Positions 27,853 to 37,286 of a stretch of 64,000 bases of DNA are shown here, piece after piece. The stretch is from assembly GCA_027306995.1 (NCBI GenBank), contig DAHUXS010000017.1, positions 48,333-112,332 on the forward strand, read 5' to 3'. Made by a program: the position numbers and the translations under genes. Below the pieces are notes generated by a model, which searched no databases, had not been told where the DNA came from, and saw only the letters and a program-made list of their open reading frames with translations. Every line of letters begins with the position of its first letter. Within the stretch, counting starts at the first letter, position 1. The stretch comes from Lysobacter sp. (GTDB lineage: Bacteria; Pseudomonadota; Gammaproteobacteria; Xanthomonadales; Xanthomonadaceae).

Positions 27853-29204
27853 GCCGGAAGTACTTCGGTACCGATGGCATCCGCGGCCGCGTCGGCAGCG
27901 CGACGATCTCCGCCGATTTCGTGTTGCGCCTGGGCAACGCCTATGGCCACGCGCTGCGCGAACGTGCGCAGGCCGGCGGGGTCTGGCGCAAACCAATGGT
28001 GGTGATCGGCAAGGACACCCGTATCTCCAACTACATGTTCGAGGCCGCGCTCGAGGCGGGCCTGGTCGCCGCCGGTGTGGACGTGCAGCTGATGGGGCCG
28101 ATGCCGACGCCGGCCGTTTCGCACCTCACGCGTTCATTGCGCGCGGATGGCGGCATCGTCATTTCGGCCTCGCACAATCCGCATTACGACAACGGCATCA
28201 AGTTCTTCTCGGCGGCGGGCGAAAAGCTCGATGACAAGACCGAGGAGGCGATCGAGGCCGCGCTCGACGTGCCGTTCTCGACCGTGGAATCGGAACAGCT
28301 TGGCCGTGCGGAGCGCACCCGTGACGCCATTGGCCGCTATGTCGAAGCCTGCAAGTCGGCGGTGCCCAAGGGCTTCGACCTTGGTGGCATGCGCCTGGTG
28401 GTGGATTGCGCCAATGGCGCCACCTACCAGATCGGACCGCTGGTGTTCCGCGAGCTCGGCGCGCGTGTCGATGCCATGGGCGACCAGCCCAACGGCACCA
28501 ATATCAACGCCGGCGTCGGCTCGACCCATCCGGAGGCGCTGTGCGCCCGGGTGGTCGAAACCGGAGCCGACCTCGGCATCGCCTTCGACGGCGACGGCGA
28601 CCGCGTGATGCTGGTCGATGGCGCCGGCAACGTCCGCGACGGCGACGACCTCATCTACATCCTCGCTCGCGACTGGCAGGCCAGCGGTCGCCTGCAGGGG
28701 CCGGTGGTCGGCACGTTGATGAGCAATTTCGGGCTCGAGCAGGCGCTGACCGCGACCGGCATCGATTTCCGTCGCGCCAATGTCGGCGATCGCTACGTGC
28801 ATCGCATGCTGATCGACAACGACGGCGTGCTCGGCGGCGAAGCCTCCGGGCACATCCTGTGCCTGGATCGCAGCGCGACCGGCGACGGCATCGTCGCTGC
28901 GTTGCAGGTGCTGGAAGTGATGAAGCGCACCGGCAAGTCGCTGGCCGAATTGCTCGAAGGCTTGCAGCGCGTCGCCCAGAAGACCCGCAACGTGCGCTGC
29001 GCCGATGCCAAGCGCGCAGTCGCCGATCCCGGCGTGGTCGCCGCGCTGGAAAAGGCGCAGGCCGACGTCAAGGGCCGGGGCAGGGCGTTCCTGCGTCCGT
29101 CCGGCACCGAGCCGGTGGTGCGGGTCACTGTCGAAGCCGCCGATCCCGCGCTGGTCGATTCCACCCTCGATGCATTGGCGCGTGCGGTCGAAGCCGCCGT
29201 CTGA
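27849..29204 (+). CDS. glmM: Phosphoglucosamine mutase
   Basis: A 451-residue alpha-D-phosphohexomutase that interconverts glucosamine 6-phosphate and glucosamine 1-phosphate on the way to UDP-GlcNAc for peptidoglycan and LPS. The phosphorylated Ser108 lies in [16 protein letters not shown]. The Mg site is [12 protein letters not shown], sugar specificity is set by GGEASGH, and the phosphate-binding loop is [11 protein letters not shown]. The N-terminus [10 protein letters not shown] is diagnostic of GlmM. The start is a GTG overlapping accD (GTGA). Confidence 0.97.
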   Translation: MSRKYFGTDGIRGRVGSATISADFVLRLGNAYGHALRERAQAGGVWRKPMVVIGKDTRISNYMFEAALEAGLVAAGVDVQLMGPMPTPAVSHLTRSLRADGGIVISASHNPHYDNGIKFFSAAGEKLDDKTEEAIEAALDVPFSTVESEQLGRAERTRDAIGRYVEACKSAVPKGFDLGGMRLVVDCANGATYQIGPLVFRELGARVDAMGDQPNGTNINAGVGSTHPEALCARVVETGADLGIAFDGDGDRVMLVDGAGNVRDGDDLIYILARDWQASGRLQGPVVGTLMSNFGLEQALTATGIDFRRANVGDRYVHRMLIDNDGVLGGEASGHILCLDRSATGDGIVAALQVLEVMKRTGKSLAELLEGLQRVAQKTRNVRCADAKRAVADPGVVAALEKAQADVKGRGRAFLRPSGTEPVVRVTVEAADPALVDSTLDALARAVEAAV

Positions 29205-29222
29205 ATTCCTGGAGTTGTTGCA

Positions 29223-30176
29223 ATGAGCAGTGCCATTCCCACCCTCGACATCCGTCGTTTCACCCATCCGTCCAGTGCGGAGGATCGCCAGGCGTTCGTC
29301 GACGAACTCGGCGCGGCCTATCGCGAATGGGGCTTCGCCGGCATCCGCAACCACGGCATCCAGCAGGCGTTGATCGACGACAGCTACGACGTGTTCCAGC
29401 GTTTCTTCGCGCTGCCGGAAGAGACGAAGAAGCACTATCACGTGCCTGGCGGTGGTGGCGCGCGCGGCTACACGGCATTCGGTGTCGAAACCGCCAAGGG
29501 CGCGAAGTACTCCGATCTCAAGGAGTTCTGGCACATCGGCCGCGAGATTCCGCGCGATTCGAAATACGCCAGTGACATGCCGGCCAACCTGTGGCCGTCG
29601 GAAGTCGATGGCTTCCGCGAGAAGGGCTATGCGCTCTACCAGGCGCTCGATGACCTCGGCTCGCAGGTACTGGGCGCGCTCGCGCTGCACATCGGTCTGC
29701 CGGAAACCTATTTCGCCGACAAGACCGATTCCGGCAATTCGATCCTGCGCCCGATCCACTATCCACCGATCACCGCCGACGACATCCCGAATGTCCGTGC
29801 CGGCGCGCACGAGGACATCAACCTGATCACCTTGCTGGTCGGCGCCAGCGCGGCCGGGCTGGAAGTGCTGTCGAAGAAGGGCGAGTGGGTGCCGTTCACC
29901 TCCGATGCCGACACGATTGTCGTGAACATCGGCGACATGCTGCAGCGCCTGACCAACCACGTGTACCCGTCGACGACGCATCGCGTGGTCAATCCGCCGG
30001 GCGAGCGGGCGCGCAAGCCGCGCTATTCGACGCCGTTCTTCCTGCACCCGAACCCGGATTTCCTGATCGACGTGCTGCCGTCGTGCGTGAGCGCCGACAA
30101 TCCGAGCCGTTACCCGGAAGCGATCACCGCGCAGGGATATCTGGAAGAGCGGTTGCGCGAGATCAAGCTCAAATAA
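29223..30176 (+). CDS. Isopenicillin N synthase-type 2-oxoglutarate/Fe(II) dioxygenase
   Basis: A 317-residue cupin-fold oxygenase. The iron ligands are His196 and Asp198 in AHEDINLIT and His253 in TTHRVVNP. The co-substrate carboxylate binder is Arg267-x-Ser269 (RYSTPFF). The N-terminal part has the family sequence REWGFAGIRNHGI. Relatives are annotated as isopenicillin N synthase family or DIOX_N proteins; most bacterial ones have unknown substrates, and no antibiotic cluster is seen. It starts 18 bases after glmM with a ribosome binding site (CTGGAG), so it is probably cotranscribed with glmM. It is followed by a convergent second oxygenase-like gene. Confidence 0.88.
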   Translation: MSSAIPTLDIRRFTHPSSAEDRQAFVDELGAAYREWGFAGIRNHGIQQALIDDSYDVFQRFFALPEETKKHYHVPGGGGARGYTAFGVETAKGAKYSDLKEFWHIGREIPRDSKYASDMPANLWPSEVDGFREKGYALYQALDDLGSQVLGALALHIGLPETYFADKTDSGNSILRPIHYPPITADDIPNVRAGAHEDINLITLLVGASAAGLEVLSKKGEWVPFTSDADTIVVNIGDMLQRLTNHVYPSTTHRVVNPPGERARKPRYSTPFFLHPNPDFLIDVLPSCVSADNPSRYPEAITAQGYLEERLREIKLK

Positions 30177-30199
30177 AGCCGGCTTTGCGCGGCTTTATT
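30172..30199. terminator. Bidirectional terminator overlapping two stop codons
   Basis: AATAAAGCC (30172-30180) pairs with GGCTTTATT (30191-30199). The stem includes the TAA stop codons of both convergent oxygenase genes. The A/T-rich ends act as short T runs in either direction. Confidence 0.65.
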
Positions 30200-30866
30200 G
30201 CGCCATCCAGAAAAACACCGCGGCCATCCGCTTCTCTTCCAGCGTCTGTCCCCAGTAACGGCTGGCGCTGTGCATCAGGTTGCTCTGGTAGAGCAGCAGG
30301 CGGTTGAACTTGTGCGGGATCGCGACGTCCTCGACGAAGCTGTCGGGCGGGACGAAGCGCGTTCCCAATGCTTCGACGAGATTGGTGTGCGGTGGCATCA
30401 CTACGTTGCCGCCGAGACCGCCGCCGGGTAGGCGCTGGCGATAGAAGCTGGTGCCACAGTCATCCGGCACATCCGGATTGAGGTAGAGCACGGCGGCGTA
30501 GCGGCACAGCTTGCGGGAGTCGGTATGCGGGCGCGGACCACATTCGTCGGCGCCGACCACCTGGATGCAGTTGTGGTTGAGATTGGCGCCGTCTGGCGCG
30601 CTTTCCGTCCACAGCTTTTTGGCGCCTGTGGCCTGCAGGACCTTGCCTTCGACAATGGTTAGTTCGTCGGCGGTCAGCCCGGGCATGACGCGCATGCCGG
30701 GCCAGCTTTCCGGTTTGCGCGGCCAGCCTTCGACCCAGTCGTTGCGTTCGAGGCAGCGTGCGCGCACCGCGGAGGGATCGGGCAGGACGTCGTCGAAGGT
30801 CCAGTAATCGCGGCCGGCGGTGGGTTTGCGATAGGGTAGCGGGCGAATCGGGGCAGGGCGGTTCAT
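30195..30866 (-). CDS. DUF6445 family protein (2OG-Fe(II) oxygenase-like)
   Basis: A 223-residue protein with an oxygenase-like metal triad: His114 and Asp116 in GPRPHTDSRK, and His199 in YQSNLMHSAS, followed by Arg213 (EEKRMAAVFFW) in the place of the 2-oxoglutarate binder. CRYAAVLYLNPD and CGTSFYRQRLPGG are conserved strands of the double-stranded beta helix. This pattern fits DUF6445, whose reaction is unknown. It is convergent with the preceding dioxygenase and divergent from tpiA. It is therefore not cotranscribed with glmM or the nuo region. Confidence 0.78.
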   Translation of the reverse strand: MNRPAPIRPLPYRKPTAGRDYWTFDDVLPDPSAVRARCLERNDWVEGWPRKPESWPGMRVMPGLTADELTIVEGKVLQATGAKKLWTESAPDGANLNHNCIQVVGADECGPRPHTDSRKLCRYAAVLYLNPDVPDDCGTSFYRQRLPGGGLGGNVVMPPHTNLVEALGTRFVPPDSFVEDVAIPHKFNRLLLYQSNLMHSASRYWGQTLEEKRMAAVFFWMAQ

Positions 30867-30955
30867 CGCCCCGACTATAACGGCGCGGGCCGATGTCTGG
30901 AAAAATCGGGCATTGCTAAACTGCGTGCCATTGTTTCGATGCAGGGGAAGCGTGG

Positions 30956-31720
30956 ATGCGCCGCAAGATCGTCGCAGGCAACTGGAAATTGAATGGCGAC
31001 CGTGCCTTCGGCATGGGCTTGGCCGATGCGCTGAAGGACGGCGCGGCGCAGGCGCGCGAGCACGTCGACTGCATCATTTTCCCGTCCATGCCCTATGTCG
31101 CCGGGCTGGCCGGGCATTGCGCCGGAACCGCGGTCGCGGTCGGTGCCCAGGACGTCAGCGAACACGCCAAGGGCGCGTACACCGGCGAGGTCTCGGCGAC
31201 GATGCTACGCGATGTCGGCGCCACCCACGTCCTGGTCGGCCATTCCGAGCGACGCGAATACCACGGCGAGGACAGCGCGCTGGTGGCGCGCAAGTTCATC
31301 GCCGCGCAGGCGGCCGGACTGGTGCCGGTGCTGTGCGTGGGCGAACGGCTGGAAGAACGCGAAGCCGGCACGACGGAAGCCGTGATCGCGGCCCAGCTGG
31401 TGCCGTTGCTGGACGACGAAGCGGGAATTCGGGCGCTGGCGGACGGAATGGTCGCCTATGAGCCGGTCTGGGCGATCGGGACCGGTCGCACCGCCACGCC
31501 GGAGCAGGCGCAGGCCGTCCACGCATTCATCCGTTCTCAGGTGGCGCGCCGGGATGCTAGAATCGCTGACTCGCTGCCGATCCTGTACGGCGGCAGCGTG
31601 AAGTCCGACAACGCCGCGGCGCTGTTTTCGCAGCCCGATGTCGATGGCGGACTGGTGGGTGGCGCTTCGCTCGTCGCCCGCGACTTCCTCGACATCATCA
31701 CGGCAGCCGCGGCTGCCTGA
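30956..31720 (+). CDS. tpiA: Triosephosphate isomerase
   Basis: A 254-residue glycolytic enzyme that interconverts dihydroxyacetone phosphate and glyceraldehyde 3-phosphate. The catalytic Lys11 is in AGNWKLNG, the His is in VGHSERREY, and the Glu lies in AYEPVWAIGTG. The flexible loop 6 (IGTGRTATPEQ) and the phosphate-binding YGGSVK are intact. It supplies the link between Entner-Doudoroff products and gluconeogenesis. It starts an apparent tpiA-secG unit; secG follows 17 bases later. In relatives glmM, tpiA and secG are adjacent, but here two oxygenase-like genes lie between glmM and tpiA. Confidence 0.97.
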   Translation: MRRKIVAGNWKLNGDRAFGMGLADALKDGAAQAREHVDCIIFPSMPYVAGLAGHCAGTAVAVGAQDVSEHAKGAYTGEVSATMLRDVGATHVLVGHSERREYHGEDSALVARKFIAAQAAGLVPVLCVGERLEEREAGTTEAVIAAQLVPLLDDEAGIRALADGMVAYEPVWAIGTGRTATPEQAQAVHAFIRSQVARRDARIADSLPILYGGSVKSDNAAALFSQPDVDGGLVGGASLVARDFLDIITAAAAA

Positions 31721-31737
31721 ACGCTCCACGGACTGCC

Positions 31738-32157
31738 ATGCTTTCGCTCATTCTCAATGTTGTGTACGTGCTCGTCGCCATCGCGATGATTGCGCTGATC
31801 CTGCTCCAGCAGGGCAAGGGTGCCCAGGCCGGTTCCGGCTTCGGTTCCGGCGCCTCAGGCACGGTGTTCGGCGCGCGCGGCGCGGCCAACTTCCTGTCCA
31901 AGACCACGCGTTGGCTGGCCACCGCCTTCTTCGGCATCACGCTGCTGATGGCGTGGCTGTTCGTGCACGGCAACCAGAAGCAGGTCACGACGGGCAGCAG
32001 CATCATGGCGACGCAATCGGCGGCTCCGGCTCCGGCCGCGAAGACCGCTCCGGCGAGCGGCATCCCGCAGGCGCCTTCGCAGGCGCCCGCGCAGAACGTG
32101 CCGCAGGCCCCGGCAAACGCGCAGGGAAATGCGCCGGCTGGTTCGCAAACGCACTGA
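31738..32157 (+). CDS. secG: Preprotein translocase subunit SecG
   Basis: A 139-residue inner-membrane component of the SecYEG channel. Two hydrophobic helices (about residues 1-22 and 53-75) flank a cytoplasmic loop with the SecG signature LLQQGKGAQAGSGFGSGASGTVFG. The remainder is an Ala/Pro/Gln-rich C-terminal tail of about 55 residues, common in Xanthomonadales SecG. It follows tpiA closely and precedes tRNA-Leu, the usual arrangement in this group. Confidence 0.94.
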   Translation: MLSLILNVVYVLVAIAMIALILLQQGKGAQAGSGFGSGASGTVFGARGAANFLSKTTRWLATAFFGITLLMAWLFVHGNQKQVTTGSSIMATQSAAPAPAAKTAPASGIPQAPSQAPAQNVPQAPANAQGNAPAGSQTH

Positions 32158-32170
32158 TCCGTTTTACAAT
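32142..32170 (+). promoter_or_regulatory. Probable promoter of tRNA-Leu
   Basis: TTCGCA (32142-32147) and TACAAT (32165-32170) are 17 bases apart and resemble sigma-70 elements (4 of 6 and 5 of 6). The -35 lies inside the end of secG. Predicted transcription would start about 30 bases before the tRNA. Confidence 0.5.
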
Positions 32171-32207
32171 CTCTTGATGGCATGCGGAGACGCACGCCGA
32201 ACACATT

Positions 32208-32292
32208 GCCCAGGTGGCGGAATTGGTAGACGCACTACCTTGAGGTGGTAGCGGCTTAGGTCGTGGGGGTTCGAGTCCCCCCTTGGGCACCA
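32208..32292 (+). tRNA. tRNA-Leu (anticodon GAG)
   Basis: An 85-base type II tRNA with encoded CCA end. The acceptor stem is GCCCAGG/CTTGGGC with one G-U pair; the anticodon loop is TTGAGGT giving GAG, which reads CUC and CUU. A long variable arm and the T arm GGGGG-TTCGAGT-CCCCC are present. It lies between secG and nuoA, its usual place in Xanthomonadales. Confidence 0.96.
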
Positions 32293-32297
32293 ACACT

Positions 32298-32322
32298 GCA
32301 TGCGGACCGCTGGTCCGCATGC
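32298..32322. other. 11-bp hairpin immediately after tRNA-Leu
   Basis: GCATGCGGACC (32298-32308) pairs perfectly with GGTCCGCATGC (32312-32322) around a 3-base loop, 5 bases after the tRNA 3' end. There is no T run. It may guide tRNA 3' processing or act as a partial terminator ahead of the nuo operon. Confidence 0.6.
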
Positions 32323-32381
32323 CATCACGCCGGACAGGACGTCCGGTTCATCGGGTCGGAGCGCCCTACAGGAAGACCGAA

Positions 32382-32738
32382 GTGCTGGCCGAATACCTGC
32401 CGACCTTGCTGTTCCTCCTGGTTGCCATCGGCATCGGCATCGCGCTGATCGTCATCGGCAACCTCCTCGGACCGAAGAAACCCGGACTCGAGAAACTCTC
32501 TCCCTACGAATGCGGCTTCTTGCCCTTCGAGGACGCCCGACTCAAGTTCGACGTCCGCTATTACCTGCTGGCGATCCTGTTCATCGTCTTCGACCTTGAA
32601 ATCGCCTTCGTCTTCCCGTGGGCGCTGGTGTTCCGCGAGCTCGGTCCGTTCGGTCTGGTCGAAATGGGAATCTTCCTGTTCCTGCTGGTGTTGGGTTTCG
32701 CTTACGTGTGGAAGAAGGGAGCACTGGAATGGGAGTGA
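32382..32738 (+). CDS. nuoA: NADH-quinone oxidoreductase subunit A
   Basis: A 118-residue membrane subunit of respiratory complex I with three hydrophobic helices. Conserved loop sequences are [24 protein letters not shown] (first 20 residues decisive) and the acidic helix [16 protein letters not shown]. The start is a GTG at 32382 with GGAAG 6 bases upstream; longer upstream reading would run into the tRNA region. It is the first gene of the nuoA-N operon and overlaps nuoB by ten bases. Confidence 0.95.
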   Translation: MLAEYLPTLLFLLVAIGIGIALIVIGNLLGPKKPGLEKLSPYECGFLPFEDARLKFDVRYYLLAILFIVFDLEIAFVFPWALVFRELGPFGLVEMGIFLFLLVLGFAYVWKKGALEWE

Positions 32739-33313
32739 GCCATACCCCGTTCTTCAATCCGATCCCCGAGGGTCGGTTGGATGATCTGCTGCGCCCCGAG
32801 GGCGACAACCCGGTGATGCAGCAAGGCTTCGTCACCACCAGCATGGACGCGTTGTGGAACTGGGCGCGTACCGGTTCGATGTGGCCGATGACCTTCGGTC
32901 TCGCCTGCTGCGCGGTGGAAATGATGCATGCCGGTGCCGCGCGCATCGACATGGACCGTTTCGGCGTGGTGTTCCGCCCGTCGCCGCGCCAGTCCGACGT
33001 GATGATCGTGGCCGGCACGCTGGTCAACAAGATGGCGCCGGCGCTGCGCAAGGTCTACGACCAGATGCCCGATCCCAAGTGGGTGATCTCGATGGGCAGC
33101 TGCGCCAACGGTGGCGGCTACTACCATTACTCGTATTCGGTGGTGCGCGGCTGCGACCGCATCGTCCCGGTGGACGTTTACGTCCCGGGCTGCCCGCCGA
33201 CCGCCGAGGCGCTGGCCTACGGCATCCTGCAGTTGCAGAAGAAGATTCGCCGCACCACCGTGTTCGGCGATCGCGGCCAGATCGCGGACGCTCGCCCGGC
33301 GCGGGTGGCCTGA
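32729..33313 (+). CDS. nuoB: NADH-quinone oxidoreductase subunit B
   Basis: A 194-residue hydrophilic subunit that holds cluster N2, the last Fe-S centre before quinone. The ligand cysteines are in [30 protein letters not shown] and [26 protein letters not shown] is the family signature. The ATG at 32729 (MGVSHT) matches the usual N-terminus; a GTG two codons later would give a four-base overlap with nuoA instead. The C-terminal tail after KKIRRT is a little longer than usual. Confidence 0.96.
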   Translation: MGVSHTPFFNPIPEGRLDDLLRPEGDNPVMQQGFVTTSMDALWNWARTGSMWPMTFGLACCAVEMMHAGAARIDMDRFGVVFRPSPRQSDVMIVAGTLVNKMAPALRKVYDQMPDPKWVISMGSCANGGGYYHYSYSVVRGCDRIVPVDVYVPGCPPTAEALAYGILQLQKKIRRTTVFGDRGQIADARPARVA

Positions 33314-33314
33314 C

Positions 33315-34079
33315 ATGGCGGACATGCAAACGAACCACGGCCCGATCGCCGATGCGCTGCGTGCGCGCTTCCCGGAAGCGCAGGTCCTCACCAGCGCGCA
33401 CAACGAAGTGACGCTGGAAGTCGCGTCGACCGCATGGTTGGCTGCTGCACGTGCGTTGCGCGACGAGTTCGGTTTCGAACAATGCGTCGACGTCTGCGGC
33501 GTCGATTACCTCGGCTATGGCGATGACGAGTGGGACACCGATGTCTCCTCGGAAGGCTTCAGCCGCGGTGTCGAGGGCAGGGCAGTCGGCCGCTTCAAGT
33601 GGGGCGAGGCGCCGCTGCGCCAAGTCGCGCAGCCGCAGGGCGAAGCGATCGAAACCGTTCCCGGCCGCCGTTTCGCCGCGGTCGCGCACTTGTTGTCGAT
33701 CAAGAACAACCAGCGCCTGCGCCTGCGCGCGTTCTGCGCCGACGAAGCGCTGCCGGTGGTCGATTCGCTGACTTCAGTATGGGCCGGCACCGACTGGTTC
33801 GAGCGCGAGGCGTTCGATCTCTACGGCATCGTCTTCGAAGGACATCCGGACCTGCGCCGCATCCTCACCGACTACGGTTTCGTCGGACATCCGTTCCGCA
33901 AGGACTTCCCGCTGATTGGCAACGTCGAAGTGCGTTACGACGCCGAGAAGGGCCGCGTGATCTACGAGCCCGTCACCTCGGTCGAGCCGCGCGTCGGCGT
34001 GCCGCGCGTGGTGCGTGACGATGCTCGCCTCGCGACCGCGCAGGGTGAAGCCGGCGAGTTGGCAGGAAAGTCGAAATGA
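33315..34079 (+). CDS. nuoC: NADH-quinone oxidoreductase subunit C
   Basis: A 254-residue peripheral-arm subunit (30 kDa type). The signature is [25 protein letters not shown], followed by [13 protein letters not shown]. NuoC is separate from NuoD here, unlike the fused NuoCD of E. coli. The N-terminal half carries an insertion around [19 protein letters not shown]. It starts one base after nuoB and its TGA overlaps the nuoD start. Confidence 0.95.
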   Translation: MADMQTNHGPIADALRARFPEAQVLTSAHNEVTLEVASTAWLAAARALRDEFGFEQCVDVCGVDYLGYGDDEWDTDVSSEGFSRGVEGRAVGRFKWGEAPLRQVAQPQGEAIETVPGRRFAAVAHLLSIKNNQRLRLRAFCADEALPVVDSLTSVWAGTDWFEREAFDLYGIVFEGHPDLRRILTDYGFVGHPFRKDFPLIGNVEVRYDAEKGRVIYEPVTSVEPRVGVPRVVRDDARLATAQGEAGELAGKSK

Positions 34080-35395
34080 CCGCAGAATCGATCCAGTCGC
34101 CGGCCGCGCAATCCGCGTTCGCCAGCAATCCTGCCGAAGCCCGGCAGGAAATCCGCAACTACACGATGAACTTCGGCCCGCAGCACCCGGCCGCGCACGG
34201 CGTGTTGCGCCTGATCCTCGAGATGGACGGCGAAATCGTCCAGCGCGCCGATCCGCACGTCGGCCTGCTGCATCGTGGCACCGAGAAGCTCGCCGAATCC
34301 AAGCCGTTCAACCAGTCGATCGGCTACATGGATCGCCTCGACTACGTGTCGATGATGTGCAACGAGCACGCCTACGTCGCCGCGATCGAAACGCTGCTGG
34401 GCGTCACGCCGCCGGAGCGCGCGTTGTGGATCCGCACGATGTTCGACGAGATCACGCGCATCCTCAACCACCTGATGTGGCTGGGTTCGAACGCGCTCGA
34501 CCTCGGCGCGATGGCGGTGTTCCTCTACGCCTTCCGCGAACGCGAAGAGCTGATGGACGTCTACGAGGCGGTCAGCGGCGCGCGCATGCACGCGACGTAT
34601 TACCGTCCGGGCGGCGTCTATCGCGATCTGCCGGACCACATGCCGAAGTACCGCGAATCGAAGTGGCGCAAGGGCGGCAGCCTCAAGCGCTTCAACGAGT
34701 GGCGCGAAGGCTCGATGCTCGATTACCTGGAAGCCTTCACCAAGGACTTCCCGGCACGCATCGACGAATACGAAACCCTGCTGACCGACAACCGCATCTG
34801 GAAGCAGCGCACCGTCGACGTCGGCATCGTCACGCCGGAAGAAGCGCTGGCCTGGGGCATGAGCGGCCCGATGTTGCGCGGTTCCGGCATCGAATGGGAT
34901 CTGCGCAAGAAGCAGCCGTATGCCAAGTACGCGGAAGTCGATTTCGACATCCCGCTCGGCAAGAGCGGCGACTGCTACGACCGCTACCTGGTGCGCGTCG
35001 CCGAGATGCGCGAGTCCAATCGCATCATCCAACAGTGCGTGAAGTGGCTGAAGGCCAATCCCGGCCCGGTCATGCTCGAGAACCACAAGGTGTCGCCGCC
35101 GTCGCGTGAAGCGATGAAGGACGACATGGAAGCGCTGATCCACCACTTCAAACTGTTCTCGGAAGGCTATTCCGTGCCCGCCGGCGAAGCGTATGCCGCG
35201 GTGGAGGCACCCAAGGGCGAGTTCGGCGTGTACCTGGTGTCCGATGGCGCCAACAAGCCGTTCCGCTGCAAATTGCGTGCCCCGGGCTTCGCCCATTTGT
35301 CGTCGATGGACGCGATCGTGCGCGGCTACATGCTGGCCGACGTGGTGGCGATGATCGGTACGTATGACATCGTGTTTGGAGAGATCGATCGATGA
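34076..35395 (+). CDS. nuoD: NADH-quinone oxidoreductase subunit D
   Basis: A 439-residue 49-kDa-type subunit that forms the quinone pocket together with NuoB. Landmarks are [40 protein letters not shown], the quinone-binding His and Tyr region, and the C-terminal [21 protein letters not shown]. The family derives from the large subunit of NiFe hydrogenases but lacks the metal-binding cysteines. It overlaps nuoC and nuoE by four bases on each side (ATGA). Confidence 0.97.
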   Translation: MTAESIQSPAAQSAFASNPAEARQEIRNYTMNFGPQHPAAHGVLRLILEMDGEIVQRADPHVGLLHRGTEKLAESKPFNQSIGYMDRLDYVSMMCNEHAYVAAIETLLGVTPPERALWIRTMFDEITRILNHLMWLGSNALDLGAMAVFLYAFREREELMDVYEAVSGARMHATYYRPGGVYRDLPDHMPKYRESKWRKGGSLKRFNEWREGSMLDYLEAFTKDFPARIDEYETLLTDNRIWKQRTVDVGIVTPEEALAWGMSGPMLRGSGIEWDLRKKQPYAKYAEVDFDIPLGKSGDCYDRYLVRVAEMRESNRIIQQCVKWLKANPGPVMLENHKVSPPSREAMKDDMEALIHHFKLFSEGYSVPAGEAYAAVEAPKGEFGVYLVSDGANKPFRCKLRAPGFAHLSSMDAIVRGYMLADVVAMIGTYDIVFGEIDR

Positions 35396-35919
35396 AAGCG
35401 ACTGGCAACTTCGAGAGCGCTCGCAGCGTCGATCCGATGGTCGTGCTCAATGCCGACACGCGTGCGCACATCGATCATTGGCTAACCAAGTTCCCGCCCG
35501 ATCGCAAGCGTTCGGCCGTGCTGCAAGGCCTGTTCGCCGCGCAGGAACAGAACGGTGGTTCGCTCACCGATGAACTGATCGCAGGCGTGGCCAAGTACCT
35601 CGGCCTGCCGCCGGTGTGGGCCTATGAAGTCGCGACGTTCTACTCGATGTTCGAGACGCAGCCGGTCGGCCGCAACAACGTCGCCTTCTGCACCAACATC
35701 AGCTGCTGGTTGAACGGCGCGGAAGACCTGGTCGCGCACGCCGAGAAGAAGCTCGGCTGCAAGCTCGGCGAATCGACCGCCGATGGCCGCGTCTACCTGA
35801 AGCGCGAAGAAGAATGCGTGGCCGCGTGCTGCGGCGCACCGGTGGTCGTGATCAACGGCCATTACCACGAGAAGCTCGACGCCGCGAAGGTGGACGCGCT
35901 GCTGGACGGGTTGAAGTAA
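35392..35919 (+). CDS. nuoE: NADH-quinone oxidoreductase subunit E
   Basis: A 175-residue thioredoxin-like subunit with the 2Fe-2S cluster N1a. The four ligands are in [10 protein letters not shown] and later [13 protein letters not shown]. The early sequence [17 protein letters not shown] is typical of the 24-kDa family. It works with NuoF and NuoG in the NADH dehydrogenase module. The start overlaps nuoD (ATGA); nuoF follows after 2 bases. Confidence 0.96.
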   Translation: MKATGNFESARSVDPMVVLNADTRAHIDHWLTKFPPDRKRSAVLQGLFAAQEQNGGSLTDELIAGVAKYLGLPPVWAYEVATFYSMFETQPVGRNNVAFCTNISCWLNGAEDLVAHAEKKLGCKLGESTADGRVYLKREEECVAACCGAPVVVINGHYHEKLDAAKVDALLDGLK

Positions 35920-35921
35920 CG

Positions 35922-37286
35922 ATGGCAGGTCACTCTCACTACAGCGAAGGCTACGGCCCGGTCGGTCCGGCGCCGCAGGAACACAACGTCGTCTATACGA
36001 CGCTGCATTTCGACAAGCCCTGGAGCTACGACAACTACCTCAAGACCGGTGGCTACGCGGCGCTGCGCAAGATCCTCGAGGAGAAGATCGCGCCGGCCGA
36101 CGTCGTCGAGATGGTCAAGGCCTCCGGCCTGCGCGGTCGCGGCGGCGCGGGCTTCCCGACTGGCCTGAAGTGGAGCTTCATGCCCAAGGGCCCGGGCCAG
36201 AAATACATGCTGTGCAACTCCGACGAATCGGAGCCGGGCACGGCCAAGGATCGCGACATCCTGCGCTACAACCCGCATTCGGTGATCGAAGGCATGGCGA
36301 TCGCCTGCTACGCGACCGGTGCGACGGTGGGCTACAACTACCTGCGCGGCGAGTTCCACCACGAACCGTTCGAGCACTTCGAGGAAGCGTTGGCCGAAGC
36401 CTACAAGCACGGCTGGCTGGGCAAGAACATCCTCGGCAGCGGCGTCGACATCGATCTGTATGGCGCGCTCGGCGCCGGCGCCTACATCTGCGGCGAAGAA
36501 ACCGCGCTGATGGAATCGCTGGAAGGCAAGAAGGGCCAGCCGCGCTTCAAACCGCCGTTCCCGGCCAACTTCGGCCTGTACGGCAAGCCGACCACGATCA
36601 ACAACACCGAGTCCTATGCGTCGGTGCCGGCGATCATCCGCAACGGCGCGGAATGGTTCGCAAACCTCGGCAAGCCCAACAACGGCGGCCCGAAGATCTT
36701 CTCGATCTCCGGCCACGTCAATCGTCCGGGCAACTACGAGATCCGCCTCGGCACGCCGTTCAAGGATCTGCTCGAACTCGCCGGCGGCGTCCGCAACGGC
36801 CATCGCATCAAGGCGGTGATCCCGGGCGGTTCGTCGATGAAGGTGCTGAAGGGCGAGACCATGATGGAACTCACCATGGATTACGATGCCATCCAGAAGG
36901 CCGGTTCCGGTCTCGGTTCCGGCGCCGTGATCGTGATGGACGAGACCACCTGCATGGTGCGCGCCTGCCATCGCATCGCGCGGTTCTACTTCAAGGAATC
37001 GTGCGGCCAATGCACGCCGTGCCGCGAAGGCACCGGCTGGATGTATCGCATGCTGAGCCGCATCGTCGACCACACCGCGACCATGGATGACCTGCAGATG
37101 CTCAAGGCATCGGCGGGCCAGATCGAAGGTCACACCATCTGCGCCTTCGGCGAAGCCGCGGCGTGGCCGGTGCAGGGTTTCCTCGCCCAGTTCTGGGATG
37201 AATTCGAGTACGCGATCGTGAACAAGCGTTTCTACGTCGACGATCTCAAGGCCGGCACCGTGGTGCAGAAGGCGGTGGCGGCATGA
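35922..37286 (+). CDS. nuoF: NADH-quinone oxidoreductase subunit F
   Basis: A 454-residue 51-kDa-type subunit that binds NADH and FMN and holds cluster N3. [16 protein letters not shown] is the nucleotide and FMN-binding segment, with [14 protein letters not shown] after it and [13 protein letters not shown] further on. N3 ligands are in [15 protein letters not shown] plus a Cys in [10 protein letters not shown]. It is the entry point of electrons into complex I. The ATG at 35922 was chosen because it follows the nuoE stop directly; upstream reading is a shadow of nuoE. Confidence 0.97.
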   Translation: MAGHSHYSEGYGPVGPAPQEHNVVYTTLHFDKPWSYDNYLKTGGYAALRKILEEKIAPADVVEMVKASGLRGRGGAGFPTGLKWSFMPKGPGQKYMLCNSDESEPGTAKDRDILRYNPHSVIEGMAIACYATGATVGYNYLRGEFHHEPFEHFEEALAEAYKHGWLGKNILGSGVDIDLYGALGAGAYICGEETALMESLEGKKGQPRFKPPFPANFGLYGKPTTINNTESYASVPAIIRNGAEWFANLGKPNNGGPKIFSISGHVNRPGNYEIRLGTPFKDLLELAGGVRNGHRIKAVIPGGSSMKVLKGETMMELTMDYDAIQKAGSGLGSGAVIVMDETTCMVRACHRIARFYFKESCGQCTPCREGTGWMYRMLSRIVDHTATMDDLQMLKASAGQIEGHTICAFGEAAAWPVQGFLAQFWDEFEYAIVNKRFYVDDLKAGTVVQKAVAA

